Below, one piece after another: positions 46,641 through 55,725 of a stretch of 64,000 bases of DNA. The first letter of the stretch is position 1. The number at the start of each line of letters is the position of its first letter. The notes under the pieces were generated by a model, which worked only from the letters and a program-made list of their open reading frames with translations, was not told where the DNA came from and made no database searches. The DNA is taken from positions 61,708,942 to 61,772,941 of the forward strand of contig NC_050099.1 of assembly GCF_902167145.1 (NCBI RefSeq). The letters run 5' to 3'. The DNA comes from Zea mays (Eukaryota > Streptophyta > Magnoliopsida > Poales > Poaceae). Position numbers and translations under genes: made by a program.

Positions 46641-47148
46641 TTTATAGCCCACTTCTATGAAAATCACTTGTGTTAAAAAGGCGAAGGTATGATTGTAACA
46701 CTTAATATAAAGGGAGATGGAATAAAAATGCTAAGGTAAAAAGGATGAGTTTCGTATTCCATTGTGCAATGTTGTTTCATTGTCCATTGTTTCACTTACA
46801 TTTTCTTTTGAAGTCCTTCGTCCTTCATATTAACACTTCGAACTCAAGGATGAAGGTCCACATACTTAACTTGTGTTGTCTTGATTTTCAACGTCTTCGG
46901 ATGATTGAAATCAAGTATTCAACAACGTTGGCTTGGAGGTTGTTCTCCTAAATTTTTAATTTTTTGGGGGTTTTACTATTCTTAGTTTGCAAAGAGCTTT
47001 TGTTTACTGAGTGTTTTTTGACACTCGGTAAACATTCGACAAAGAATCTGTTACCGATAAAATATTTGCCAAGAATTGTTTACCAAGTGTAAAAAGTACT
47101 TTGCTGAAGTTAGTTCAATAGTGAATTTATAATAATACTAGGTATATG

Positions 47149-47166
47149 CCCGTGTGTTGCAACGGG
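47149..47166 (-). other. Helitron 3' terminal hairpin
   Basis: cccgt (47149-47153) pairs with acggg (47162-47166) around an 8-nt loop, 7 nt from the terminal CTAG (47138-47141). This structure is thought to stop rolling-circle transposition. Confidence 0.75.
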
Positions 47167-47167
47167 G

Positions 47168-49555
47168 AACACTTGGTGCATGCATAGGTCATTGTTTTGT
47201 TTAGTAATGCTATCAAGAATTAATTTAACAATCATAACAAATGTTGAAGTCTGCCATTTGGAACAATCAAAACTTGGCTCAATGTCACTATTAATTATTA
47301 ATTAAAATGATGGCAAAAATGTTGGGTGAGTGTTGTGTGTCCCATTTGGTCTCTAAGAAAACTGTAATGTCAACAAATGTTCAATGTAAGAAAATGATGA
47401 TGTCTATGCAATAAAATATCACTATTAAGATGGTAATGCTACACCTGAAATAGGGGAAATGGTCTTTTTCCTTGGAGTTGATGGTATTTAGAGCCGCATC
47501 TAATGGTAACAATACCTTACAAATGTCAATCAAGTTTTCTAGCATGGCCATTGAGTTACTAAAGAAGTTGTGCGTTGATGTACCCATAACTAAAACATCA
47601 ATCTGCTCTTTTGTAGTTTAGAAATCCTAGTTTCTGCATGTTGAGTCCTGCAGAAGAATTAAATTGAAATTGTTTTCAGTAAGAAACACATCATTTGGTG
47701 CAGATAAATAGAAGATTGAAGCGAAATAGGTCGTAAACATACTGCATTTTGGCTTGTTATGTGGAAACCAAAAGGTTCTTGAGTGTATAATTGTAATTTT
47801 AGTGCATGTACTGAACATATGTGCACTTTGTAAGCAAGTATGTTTGGACATTACTTATATCTCTCGTTTTCCCAAAAAGATAACAATGGTGGTAATAAAG
47901 TATTGACTAAAAAATCAAGAACATTATGTGAACTTGGAGAAAGGGGAACTGAAAGCGGACTCAAGTTTTTTTTCTGTTCGAAGTCTCTTCATGTGTAAAA
48001 TATAAAGTCATGTAAGCTAGTAGTAATAGGATCAGTGAAATCAGTGCTTATATTAAATATAAACGTCACTTCTCGTTCAGTCTTACCTATAGCAATAACC
48101 CATAATGTATTATTTAGTTTGGTCTTTTTGCAGGTTATTTTTGTATCTAGACTCTCTATCAGAGAAAGCCACGTATATCACCCAGGATAATGTATGTCAC
48201 CTAGGATAGATTGTTTTAATTGTTTCTTACTGAAAAGTCACCCATAATGTATTATTTAGTGGACTGAGATATTTTCAGATGTTTTGGACTGCTCTGAACT
48301 TCTTCAGTTCGACTACAGGACCAAATTCACCTCCCATTATCTCCCATTTCTACATAAGGATGGAGCTACCTCACTACATCAAAGTGGTTCACCAAGCATA
48401 GCTCTTTCACGTTGATATAGAATGCCCAGGCCAAAAATGCATATATTCAAAGTTATGGTGCCCAAAAGTGGAGCACATCACACTGAACCCAAATTCAGTT
48501 AGTTGAAACTGACACCACTCACTACAGCCTGACAGAGCTAGTTTAAGAACATTTTACTCACTATTTTGCATAGTACCAGGCCTCCCACTCCACAACAACC
48601 TTTCTATCCTTTCTATGGTCTACCAATTTAGTATAAACACTTTGGCCCAAAACACTATGGATCAGTAACAGTAGGGCTCCAAAGTGAACCACATTCTACT
48701 GTCAGAGTTACATTGGTCTGAACAAAAATCGGATAAGAACACACCCTGACAGCCCATCTTCAAGCAACCATTACTCCTCTTTATGTAGCATCAAGCCAAC
48801 CTCTTCTAAAGGAACTTGTTCATTGTTATATGCTCTTCAATTTTGATAGAGATTATGGCTAATACTCCATATATCAAGCACAAAAGAATTCCAAAGTTAC
48901 CCAAAACACACAAATTCAGACTCTGAATTTGTACTAAGTCTGGAGTCCAGAATTTAAACATTACATATTTGGACCACTTTTTCTTCCAGTTCCAAATAGT
49001 TTCAGGGCATGACCTTTAACCAAACTTATACACCAACATGTGGTCTTCCACTTTGGCACAACACTCTTAATCCATAACTGTATGGATCATCCATCAATAG
49101 GCTTCCAAAGTTGCTTCACAATACATTACTACGATGCTGAGATTACAGTCTGAGATTTAAAATCTGACATTCCAAATAGTTCCAAATAGTCTGTGATGAC
49201 CACTTTTTCTTCCAGTTCCAAATAGTTAGAGGAAACAGAGATATATGGTCATAAAGAATACTTACAAGATCTAGAGCATTCCCAGCCAGTATTCAAATAT
49301 CTGATCATAGTGAGGTAGGTCTGATTTGTCAATCCATGCTATAATCCTATTCTTCTCTTTGCTCCAACAGGATAGATCGGCGGAGATCTCGAGCGGTAAT
49401 GTATTGTGAAGCACCAAGGTGAGCAAAAAAACTTCTAGTAAAAGGAATAAACGCACCAACAGTTAAACATAGCGCTACCAAAATTCTCCACACAAATACA
49501 TGGGAATAAACAAAGGGAATCAAGGAAAATTCTCAGCTGCAAATATGATACCTAC
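47168..49555. other. Helitron interior without recognised gene
   Basis: AT-rich, intron-like. A 30-bp direct repeat (gaccactttttcttccagtt and following) occurs at about 48972-49001 and 49197-49226, and cataatgtattatttagt occurs twice (48101, 48248). No next exon of the VHS gene was found by eye. Short ORFs at 47381-47587, 47627-47851 and 49271-49459 have no recognised content. Confidence 0.5.
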
Positions 49556-50829
49556 CACCAACTCATAGTATGCCTCATAGCACTGAGGGAACCTTGCTTT
49601 AGCTCCACCAAGGGATGTTTGTGTTGCATCTAACAGAAGAAATATTTTTTCTCGAACTGGTAAATCAGTCTGCAACTAAGATAGTGTGTTACGTCAAGAT
49701 CAATTGGTGAAGTTCCAAATGAGAATAGGTTTCACAATTGCCATAATAAATTTAGTGAAAAATAAGTTACTTTTTTCTTCACTATCTTCACAAGTATTGG
49801 AAGAAGGCCATTATCAATGACCTGCCTATGGACAGGCTCTCCGTAATTATTCAGAAGCATCTCCAATAGTTGAAACAAATAGAAGTGAATCTGAATCAAG
49901 ACTATAGCTTAACCATAAAAACACATTCACACATTATGTAATGTGAGCTAATTAATTTTAAAAAGATGAGAAATGATAGGCCATTTAGGTATAGTGACAT
50001 CAGAACCAAGACCTAAAATAAGAGTTTAAAAAATTCAAGACATAAATAAAGCATAGAATCATCCTAGCAGACAAGAAAACGTGTGAAGTACTTCCATGCC
50101 CCCTTTTACATCAAATGAACAGTAAACATTAGCAAGAGTGGCTCTTTTTTCCTTCATCGACTTTTCCATTGTGGGTGGCTGTGTGAGCAAAAAGTACAGG
50201 TCGCCATTCCTCTTTACATGTCTATGATCCATGATCAAATAAAGAACAAATGTGTTCATGTGTCTATCATAGTCATCTAGATAACTATAGTGCACCAGTT
50301 GAATAGTTGATGGTGGAATCAGGATCCAGGAGGGCTGCTTCTGTGAAAACAACTCACCATAACAGGAAAGAGTTGAGTGGTCTTGCTCCTGCTCCCTATA
50401 CACTTCTTTACGGACTTGATCACATCCTTCGCTTTCCTGGTGGCAGTGACAGGAAACAGAAAATCAACATAATTCAAGTGAATAAAAAAACACCCTTTTC
50501 CAAATGGCAACCCACGAGCCACGACTTATGTGCAACAAGAAAAAAATTATAGCCAACTAGCAACGAGAAACTGATATCGCTCCCAGATCGATTCGCCGTA
50601 CACTGGAAAGAAATCGTGACGGTAAGGGAGAATTCATCATCACAGGCTTTAGCCAGCAAAAGTTGCAATGCTACTCGGTAACCAATGGTTACGAAAGGGA
50701 AAAAAACAGGAGGGGATGGCAAGCATACCTAGGATCCTGCGCCACGAGCTCGTAGATTTCGATGTTCTTTGCCCAATCCATCTCCTTGAGCTTGTCGCTC
50801 GTCATCGCCTTCACCATTTCTGAAGCCAT
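49556..50829 (-). pseudogene. Captured VHS-domain (TOM1-like) gene fragment, 4 exons
   Basis: Exons on minus: 50829-50729 ([20 protein letters not shown]...), 50436-50358 (KAKDVIKSVKKCIGSRSKTT), 49869-49771 ([20 protein letters not shown]) and 49669-49556 ([20 protein letters not shown]). Joined they give about 131 codons in one frame, equal to most of a VHS domain. That domain binds ubiquitinated cargo in endosomal sorting; in plants it belongs to TOL (TOM1-like) proteins, which also have a GAT domain. GAT and the rest are missing. Donors are canonical (gtatgc, gtgagt, gtaact, gtaggt). The acceptor before exon 3 reads ttcaa instead of an AG end, so normal splicing should fail there. The lack of later exons and the position inside a Helitron mark it as a captured fragment. 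Confidence 0.85.
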
Positions 50830-51636
50830 ATTGTCCCCCGTGCCTCCTTCACACTGTTACGCCCTCCTCTCACTCTCGAGCAAATCCAGGTCGGCCCCGG
50901 TATTCCACAGCCGCAGGGCGAGGAAAAGGGCGAGAAGAAATCCCATGTCTCCTGAAACGAAGCCACTCCGAGCGTAAAGATCGCGCCTTTGAGCATAAGC
51001 CCGCAGCCTGCGAGTAAGAAGAAGAAGAAAAAAGAGGCATTCTGCCCGAGCCGAAAGAACCAGAGGAAGAAGAGGCAGATGCAATCTGGGGGCTAGGAGG
51101 AGATGGCATCGACGGGGAGGGAAGCGGTAGACCCACCAACCTAGATCGGCAGGAGGTTACGCGCTGCTAGTGGATTTTGGTTGGCAACGGCGACGGCCAT
51201 GGCGCCGGCGGGACGCGCGGTGATCCCAGCCGGGGGCGAACGCGGGCGAGGGCTCGAGGAGGGGGGCAGTCTGGAAGCGAGTAGGGATTTTTTTAGTATA
51301 GTCCAGGCAGCGCCATCAAGGGCGAGGGCGAGGGCAGCGGGCGCGCGTTTGGTGTGGGATGTCGGATCCGGGGAGGAAGACGCGCCGCGGGGGAGGGAGC
51401 AGTTCGCGGGGGAGGGAGCAGTCCGGGGCGGAAGGAGCAGTTCACGGTGCGCGGGCGGGGTCAGGGGGCTGGCGCGTGCGGTATGTGGGAGGAAGACGCG
51501 CGCGGGGCGTGCGGAATGCGGGGAGGAAGGAGGGCGTGCACGGTGGCGGGCATCACGGCGCCGGGGGAGAGGGGGCGCAGCATCGCTGGTGGGGGCGTGG
51601 TGAGGCTTGTGGACACCCTCCGTCCACCCTTAAGGA
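50830..51636 (-). other. GC-rich segment upstream of the captured VHS gene
   Basis: Immediately upstream of the ATG at 50829 on minus is probably 5' UTR and promoter sequence carried along with the gene. The 51180-51600 part is a purine-rich GC stretch (gaggaagg, cggggaggg) on +; its plus-strand ORFs (51181-51683) look like composition effects. It may come from a second captured locus. Confidence 0.4.
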
Positions 51637-51734
51637 TTAGTAGAGAAGTACTCATATTGGAAGCAGTAGAATTTTCTGCATGACAGCCAACCTGCTTGGT
51701 TGGTGTCGAGGTGGTGTCGTGAACGAGTACTAGT

Positions 51735-52345
51735 CACTACCGGAATCAGCTTCTTTGCCGTGTGTTCTAAACACACGGCAAAGGCTATTTTACACTCGGC
51801 AAAGCCTTTGCCGAGTGTAACACTCGGCAAAGAAGGCTCGGCGAACTGTACATCGGCAACAGCTTCTTTGCCGAGTACTTTTTGTCGGGCACTCGGCAAA
51901 GACTTTGCCGAGTGCCATTTGGCACTCGGCAAAGAAAAGTCACCGTCACGGCGCCAAGTGACGGTGACGGATCCTTTACCGAGTGCCAACGGCGACACTC
52001 GGCAAAGACTGGTCTAGTGGACCCCACAGCCAGTCTCTGTGCCGAGAGCCCTAGTAGGCACTCGGCAAAGGAGGTTTCTTTGCCGAGTGTCTGGTGGACT
52101 GGCACTCGGCAAAGAACCCTCCAGTGGGCCCCTTTGCCAGTCCCTTTGTCGAGTGCCTTGGCAACGGCACTCGGCAAAGACATCTTTGCCGGTTCCCAGG
52201 TTTCCTTCTTTGCCGAGTGCCATGGTCAGCACTCGGCAAAGATGGCTTTACCGGTTCCCAGGTTTCCTTCTTTGCCGAGTGCCATGGTCATAGCACTCGG
52301 CAAAGCGACCTTTGCCGAGTGTTACACTCGGCAAAGTGACCAGGA
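51735..52345. repeat. Left TIR and subterminal repeats of the CACTA element
   Basis: About 20 copies of tttgccgagtg or cactcggcaaa, mostly as face-to-face pairs enclosing 5-25 bases and so able to form hairpins. In known CACTA elements the TNPA/TNP1-like protein binds such motifs. ORFs here only translate the repeat. Confidence 0.9.
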
Positions 52346-52684
52346 TGTCCCTTTTTTATTTGTTTTTGCTGTTCCATCCAAACAAACAAAAGATATATAT
52401 CATTCACATCACATTATATATCATTCGCATCACAGAATCAACACATTTATCATCAACACCATATATATCACAAATATCACCACATAAATCAGGTTTCACA
52501 GCACATAAGTCTCATTAAGTATCTCACAAGACCAAGTATAACTAACATCACCAACACTCACAAATATAAGTTTGGATCATCACAAAACAGATATAAGTCT
52601 GGATCATCACTAACATCACCAAGTATCTCACAAGACCAAGTCTAGCCAAACATCACCAACACTCACAAGACCAAGTCTGGATCA
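52346..52684 (-). other. 3' UTR/flank of the CACTA TNP1-like gene
   Basis: AT-rich with a duplicated block: aagtatctcacaagaccaag followed by acatcaccaacactcacaa, at about 52517-52564 and again at 52621-52672. No coding content. Confidence 0.5.
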
Positions 52685-54163
52685 TCAACGAGGTGGGCAT
52701 CTGGACTGGTTCGGCGAAGGGCTGGACGAAGCATGAGGGTTGTTCGACGCCGCCGATTGACGCTGCACAGAGAATAGATTGTATGTGTGAGAACATATGA
52801 ATATATATCATGCAGTACTAAAATTTTGATACTCACAGGAGTAGTGAACTCAGCAGGGTCAGTTGCAGGGAACAACGGAGGTGGTGGAGCATGACCCTGT
52901 GCGGCGCCAAGGCTCTGCACGTACGCGAACAAATCCGACATCCTCTTCTCCAGCTCCTCACGTTGCCTCCTCTCATCATCTAGCTGAGTCTGTAATATTT
53001 CGCCCTAATGTTACGATAATGCAAAGAGAAGATATATAAAAATTAATGAACGATGAATAGATAAGGAATAACCTGGAGTTGCTGGATACGATGCTGTGAG
53101 GTGTCCTGCCGAGGTCGTATGGCTGGGCTCGCGCTCGTGCTCCTTGCTCGCACCTGAGAGAGAGTGGGAGTGGAGGACGAGTCGATTGCCCCGTCGGCAA
53201 TCCAGTACCGCCCATGCCTCTTGCCTCCTCCGACCCTCATGAGGACATCTCCGTCGATGTCCTCGGTCCTCGGATCGTAATCTGGCCCATGGACCTCCTT
53301 GGCCATTGCGGTGTACTCACTGAGTCGGCTGTGGATGGCGGGGTTGGTGTACGCCTCGGGCCCGTCATCCGGGTTGTAGGTGACGTCGGACGTCGCCTTC
53401 CCCTTGTGGGCCATGGCATATGCCGAGAACGTGGAGCAAGGCGCGCCACCATGTGCCGCCGACTGCGAGAAAACCAACGATATGGTTAGAAATCATGTCT
53501 AATCGAAAGTTATATACCTAAATAAAAAAGAGCGCGTACCCATGCTTCCGCGTATTTGCCCAGGCTGCGGCTGCCTTGATGGTGGGAGGGACCTTGCATC
53601 AGCAAACGCCGTTCCCGGCTAGCGTTGTGCGCCTCGTCCCACTCAGCCGAGCACCACCTCTGCACCATCTTCTCCCAGCACTCAGGATGCGCGGCGCACC
53701 AATGAGGAATCATCTAAAAAAATATAAGTACACCGCATATCAGAAGATAAGAATAAGCATATTTAGTACCAATAATAAAGTTTTGTATTTACCTGCAAGT
53801 ACTGGTCCGCAGTCAATGACATGGTTCGGGCGTCCTTCTTGGTCACCTTCTCCCCAAGGACGGAGCCGTGGTAAGTGACGATGGCCTGGATGCGCGCCTC
53901 GTAGTGCATGTCCACGACGAGCTTCTTACAGCACGTCGTAGACACCACATCCGCCCTGGCCTCGTATCCAGCATCGCACCTGAAGAAATCCTACATACAA
54001 AGACGATGTATCCATACATTATTTAAAGAATATGCAACAAATGCGACTTATTAAACAATATAGTGCGAGAAAGACTTACCCACAGCTCTTGCTTGACCCG
54101 CTCCGCCTTGTTGTTGAATTGTCTGCCGTCCCGATCTACTGCATCGGGGGCGACGGCGTAAAT
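52685..54163 (-). CDS. TNP1-like CACTA protein (Transposase_24), 5'-incomplete
   Basis: Spliced minus gene. Exons inferred from reading frame and GT-AG ends: up to 54163-54080 (DRDGRQFNNKAERVKQELW), 53990-53793 (VSTTCCKKLVVDMHYEARIQ, VTYHGSVLGEKVTKKDARTM), 53713-53540 (MIPHWCAAHPECWEKMVQRW, MQGPSHHQGSRSLGKYAEAW), 53462-53073 (HGGAPCSTFSAYAMAHKGKA, GPEAYTNPAIHSRLSEYTAM, DGDVLMRVGGGKRHGRYWIA), 52989-52837 (TQLDDERRQREELEKRMSDL, a coiled coil) and 52762-52685 (Ser/Pro tail, stop TGA). All join in one frame. The domain is the plant Ptta/En/Spm transposase family (Pfam PF03004), a DNA-binding partner of the main transposase. Upstream, the frame meets a TAG near 54198 and the captured gene, so the true start is lost or elsewhere. 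Confidence 0.85.
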
Positions 54164-54389
54164 AGAGGTTATACCTAGGGTGGCGGTGGAGTCAGGCTAG
54201 TGGGGCTGTGGCGGGTCGGTGCAGTGGCGACGCGACGCGGTGCAGGCAGACCCGCAGCGGCTAGGAAGACAAGTATCTTCTCTGTAAAAAAGAAACACAA
54301 GTCTATTAATACAAAAACCTGCAAATAACAAGTCTATTAGTCGTCGCCGTAATATTGCAGTTGCAGCCGTAATATTGCAGTTTGTCGCC

Positions 54390-54953
54390 ATGGCCACGCC
54401 GATCGCACCGATGGCCATGATGATGGCGATCCTGCTGATGGTCGCGGCTGACGGCCATCACGCACCTGGCCCTCACCACCATGCAGCGGCGCCGGGTCCT
54501 CATCACCACCACGATCATTACTCCCTGGCACCGGCGCCAGGTCCTCACGGACATCACCGCCATCACCCTCAACCTCGCTATCACGCCCCGGCGCCAGCTC
54601 CTATTCACCACGGCCAGCCGACCGGAGCTCCTAGTCCCGACAACCATGGCGGGCACAACTCTCCGGCACCGGTACCAGTTCATGCTGACCATCCGGGCAA
54701 CGCTCCGGTGCCTGCTCCTGCCAGCGCGCCGAGCCCGTACATCAGTGGCGTCCACGCTGCTCCAGCTCCGGCTCCTGCAAGCCAGGTGTCCTGCGCCCCG
54801 AGCCCGTACCAACATGGCGGCCACAACGCTCGAGCGCCAACGCCAACTCCAGTTCAAGGCTACCAGCCAGCCAGCGCTCCTAGTCCGTACCGCCATGGTG
54901 ATCGTGGTCCCTACGAGAGCGTGGAAAGTAACATGGCTATGCGCATAGGTTAG
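54390..54953 (+). CDS. Captured secreted His/Pro/Ala-rich (AGP/extensin-like) protein
   Basis: Intact 187-residue ORF. The start ATG at 54390 lies in tcgccatggc, a strong plant context. Residues 1-19 (MATPIAPMAMMMAILLMVAA) form a signal peptide. The mature part is rich in His, Pro, Ala and Gly with APAPGPH, HAPAPAP and repeated APSPY units (SAPSPYISGVH, CAPSPYQHGGH, SAPSPYRHGDR). These are typical sites for Pro hydroxylation and arabinogalactan addition, so a cell-wall or secreted role is likely for the parent gene. There is no C-terminal GPI signal, so the 3' end may be cut. It lies head to head with the TNP1-like gene inside the CACTA element. A 17-bp direct repeat (gccgtaatattgcagtt) lies just upstream. 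Likely a captured host gene copy. Confidence 0.7.
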   Translation: MATPIAPMAMMMAILLMVAADGHHAPGPHHHAAAPGPHHHHDHYSLAPAPGPHGHHRHHPQPRYHAPAPAPIHHGQPTGAPSPDNHGGHNSPAPVPVHADHPGNAPVPAPASAPSPYISGVHAAPAPAPASQVSCAPSPYQHGGHNARAPTPTPVQGYQPASAPSPYRHGDRGPYESVESNMAMRIG

Positions 54954-54989
54954 GAGGATTTTACCATCAGTCCATCAGCTGCTTCAACA

Positions 54990-55350
54990 TCGACCTGGGT
55001 GGGTTTGCCCTCGTCCCAGGCATAGAACAACGAGCTCGAGCGGTAGTGCACTGCCATACCCATTCGGACAAGCACTTCTCCGTTCTTGCACCGGTGCTTC
55101 TAGTCAAGAACACAAAGGGCTGCTAAAAGTTTTGCATTGACTACTGTGAGCTAAATGACAAGACATCCATGGATAAGTTCTCAATCTCTATGGTCGATGA
55201 TCTACACTATGAGCTCTATGGTGTCAAATACTTCACAAAGCTATACTTGTCGTTCGGCTATCACCATGTGAGGATGCATCCTATGGACATCAGAAGACGA
55301 CATTCTATACCCACCACTACCACTTCAAGTTCCTTGTCATGCCCTTGAGA
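54990..55350 (+). pseudogene. Captured gypsy reverse-transcriptase fragment
   Basis: The plus frame reads VLVKNTKGC, a TAA, then KFCIDYCELNDKTSMDKFSI, SMVDDLHYELYGVKYFTKLY, LSFGYHHVRMHPMDIR and, after a small shift, THHYHFKFLVMP. These match consecutive RT motifs of a Reina-like gypsy element (CVDYRALN to FLVMPFGL region). The active-site YVDD part is missing. It directly follows the captured secreted-protein ORF within the CACTA. Confidence 0.8.
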
Positions 55351-55382
55351 GACTCAACAATTAGACAATTAGACAACAAATT

Positions 55383-55715
55383 AGACAACAGTGTTTACCT
55401 TGGAGGCGGGCGAACGGAGGCGGTGGGGCGCGGCGGTGGGGCGCGGGCGGCCGGGCGCGGCCGGCGTTGAGGGCGGCGGCGCGGCCGGCGTTGAGGGCGA
55501 GCGCGCGCAGGCGGCGAGCGCGCGAGGGCAGGCGACGGCGGTGAGAGGCGCGGGAAGACGGCGGCGGTGAGAGGCGCGGGAAGACGGCGGCGCGCGAGGG
55601 CAGGCGACGGCAGCGAGCGCGCGTGGGAAGACGGCGGCGGTGAGAGGCGCGGGAACAAATTAAGAAGAAGCAAAGCCAGAAGGAAGAAGAAAGCCGGCCG
55701 CGCGGCCGGTTAAAG
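55383..55715 (-). other. GC-rich low-complexity segment in the CACTA
   Basis: gcgg/gcgcgg-rich sequence with imperfect repeats such as gcggcggtgagaggcgcggg (three copies, 55555-55660). The minus ORFs at 55361-55816 and 55395-55673 are Arg/Pro/Ala-rich composition products. It could be the former 5' exon/promoter area of the transposase gene, but I see no proof. Confidence 0.4.
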
Positions 55716-55725
55716 TTTGTTTCTT

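Larger units (their letters stand above)
45556..47123. mobile_element. Degenerate CACTA-type element fragment
   Basis: Both sides carry mutated copies of the subterminal motif tttgccgagtg/cactcggcaaa (45615-45800 and 46988-47110). The right edge may be atagtg at 47118-47123, the reverse of CACTA. No left CACTA end was found. The interior is AT-rich with a ~143-bp tandem repeat, and there is no coding content. Confidence 0.55.
47138..51646 (-). mobile_element. Non-autonomous Helitron carrying a host gene fragment
   Basis: On minus, the 5' end reads TCTCTACTAATCCTTAAG (from 51646). The 3' end reads CCCGTTGCAACACACGGG, then 7 bases and CTAG at 47141-47138. That is a short hairpin about 10 nt before a CTRR end, as in maize Helitrons. 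Host base after CTAG on minus is T, as expected; the base before TCTC is T rather than A, so the 5' edge may be off or mutated. There is no TSD and no inverted repeat. No Rep/helicase gene is visible. It contains four exons of a VHS-domain gene on the same strand. Confidence 0.75.

Noticed and set aside
45556..47123. Complete CACTA element with both ends
   Set aside because: Only a weak right end (atagtg) is seen; no left CACTA or matching TSD.
50059..50403. Minus ORF of 114 residues overlapping the VHS exon 2
   Set aside because: It starts one frame off in the exon and reads through the intron; the exon structure explains the region better.
51181..51683. Plus-strand Gly/Arg/Ala-rich ORFs
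   Set aside because: Three overlapping frames are all open in purine-rich GC sequence; no domain. Likely captured promoter or UTR sequence.
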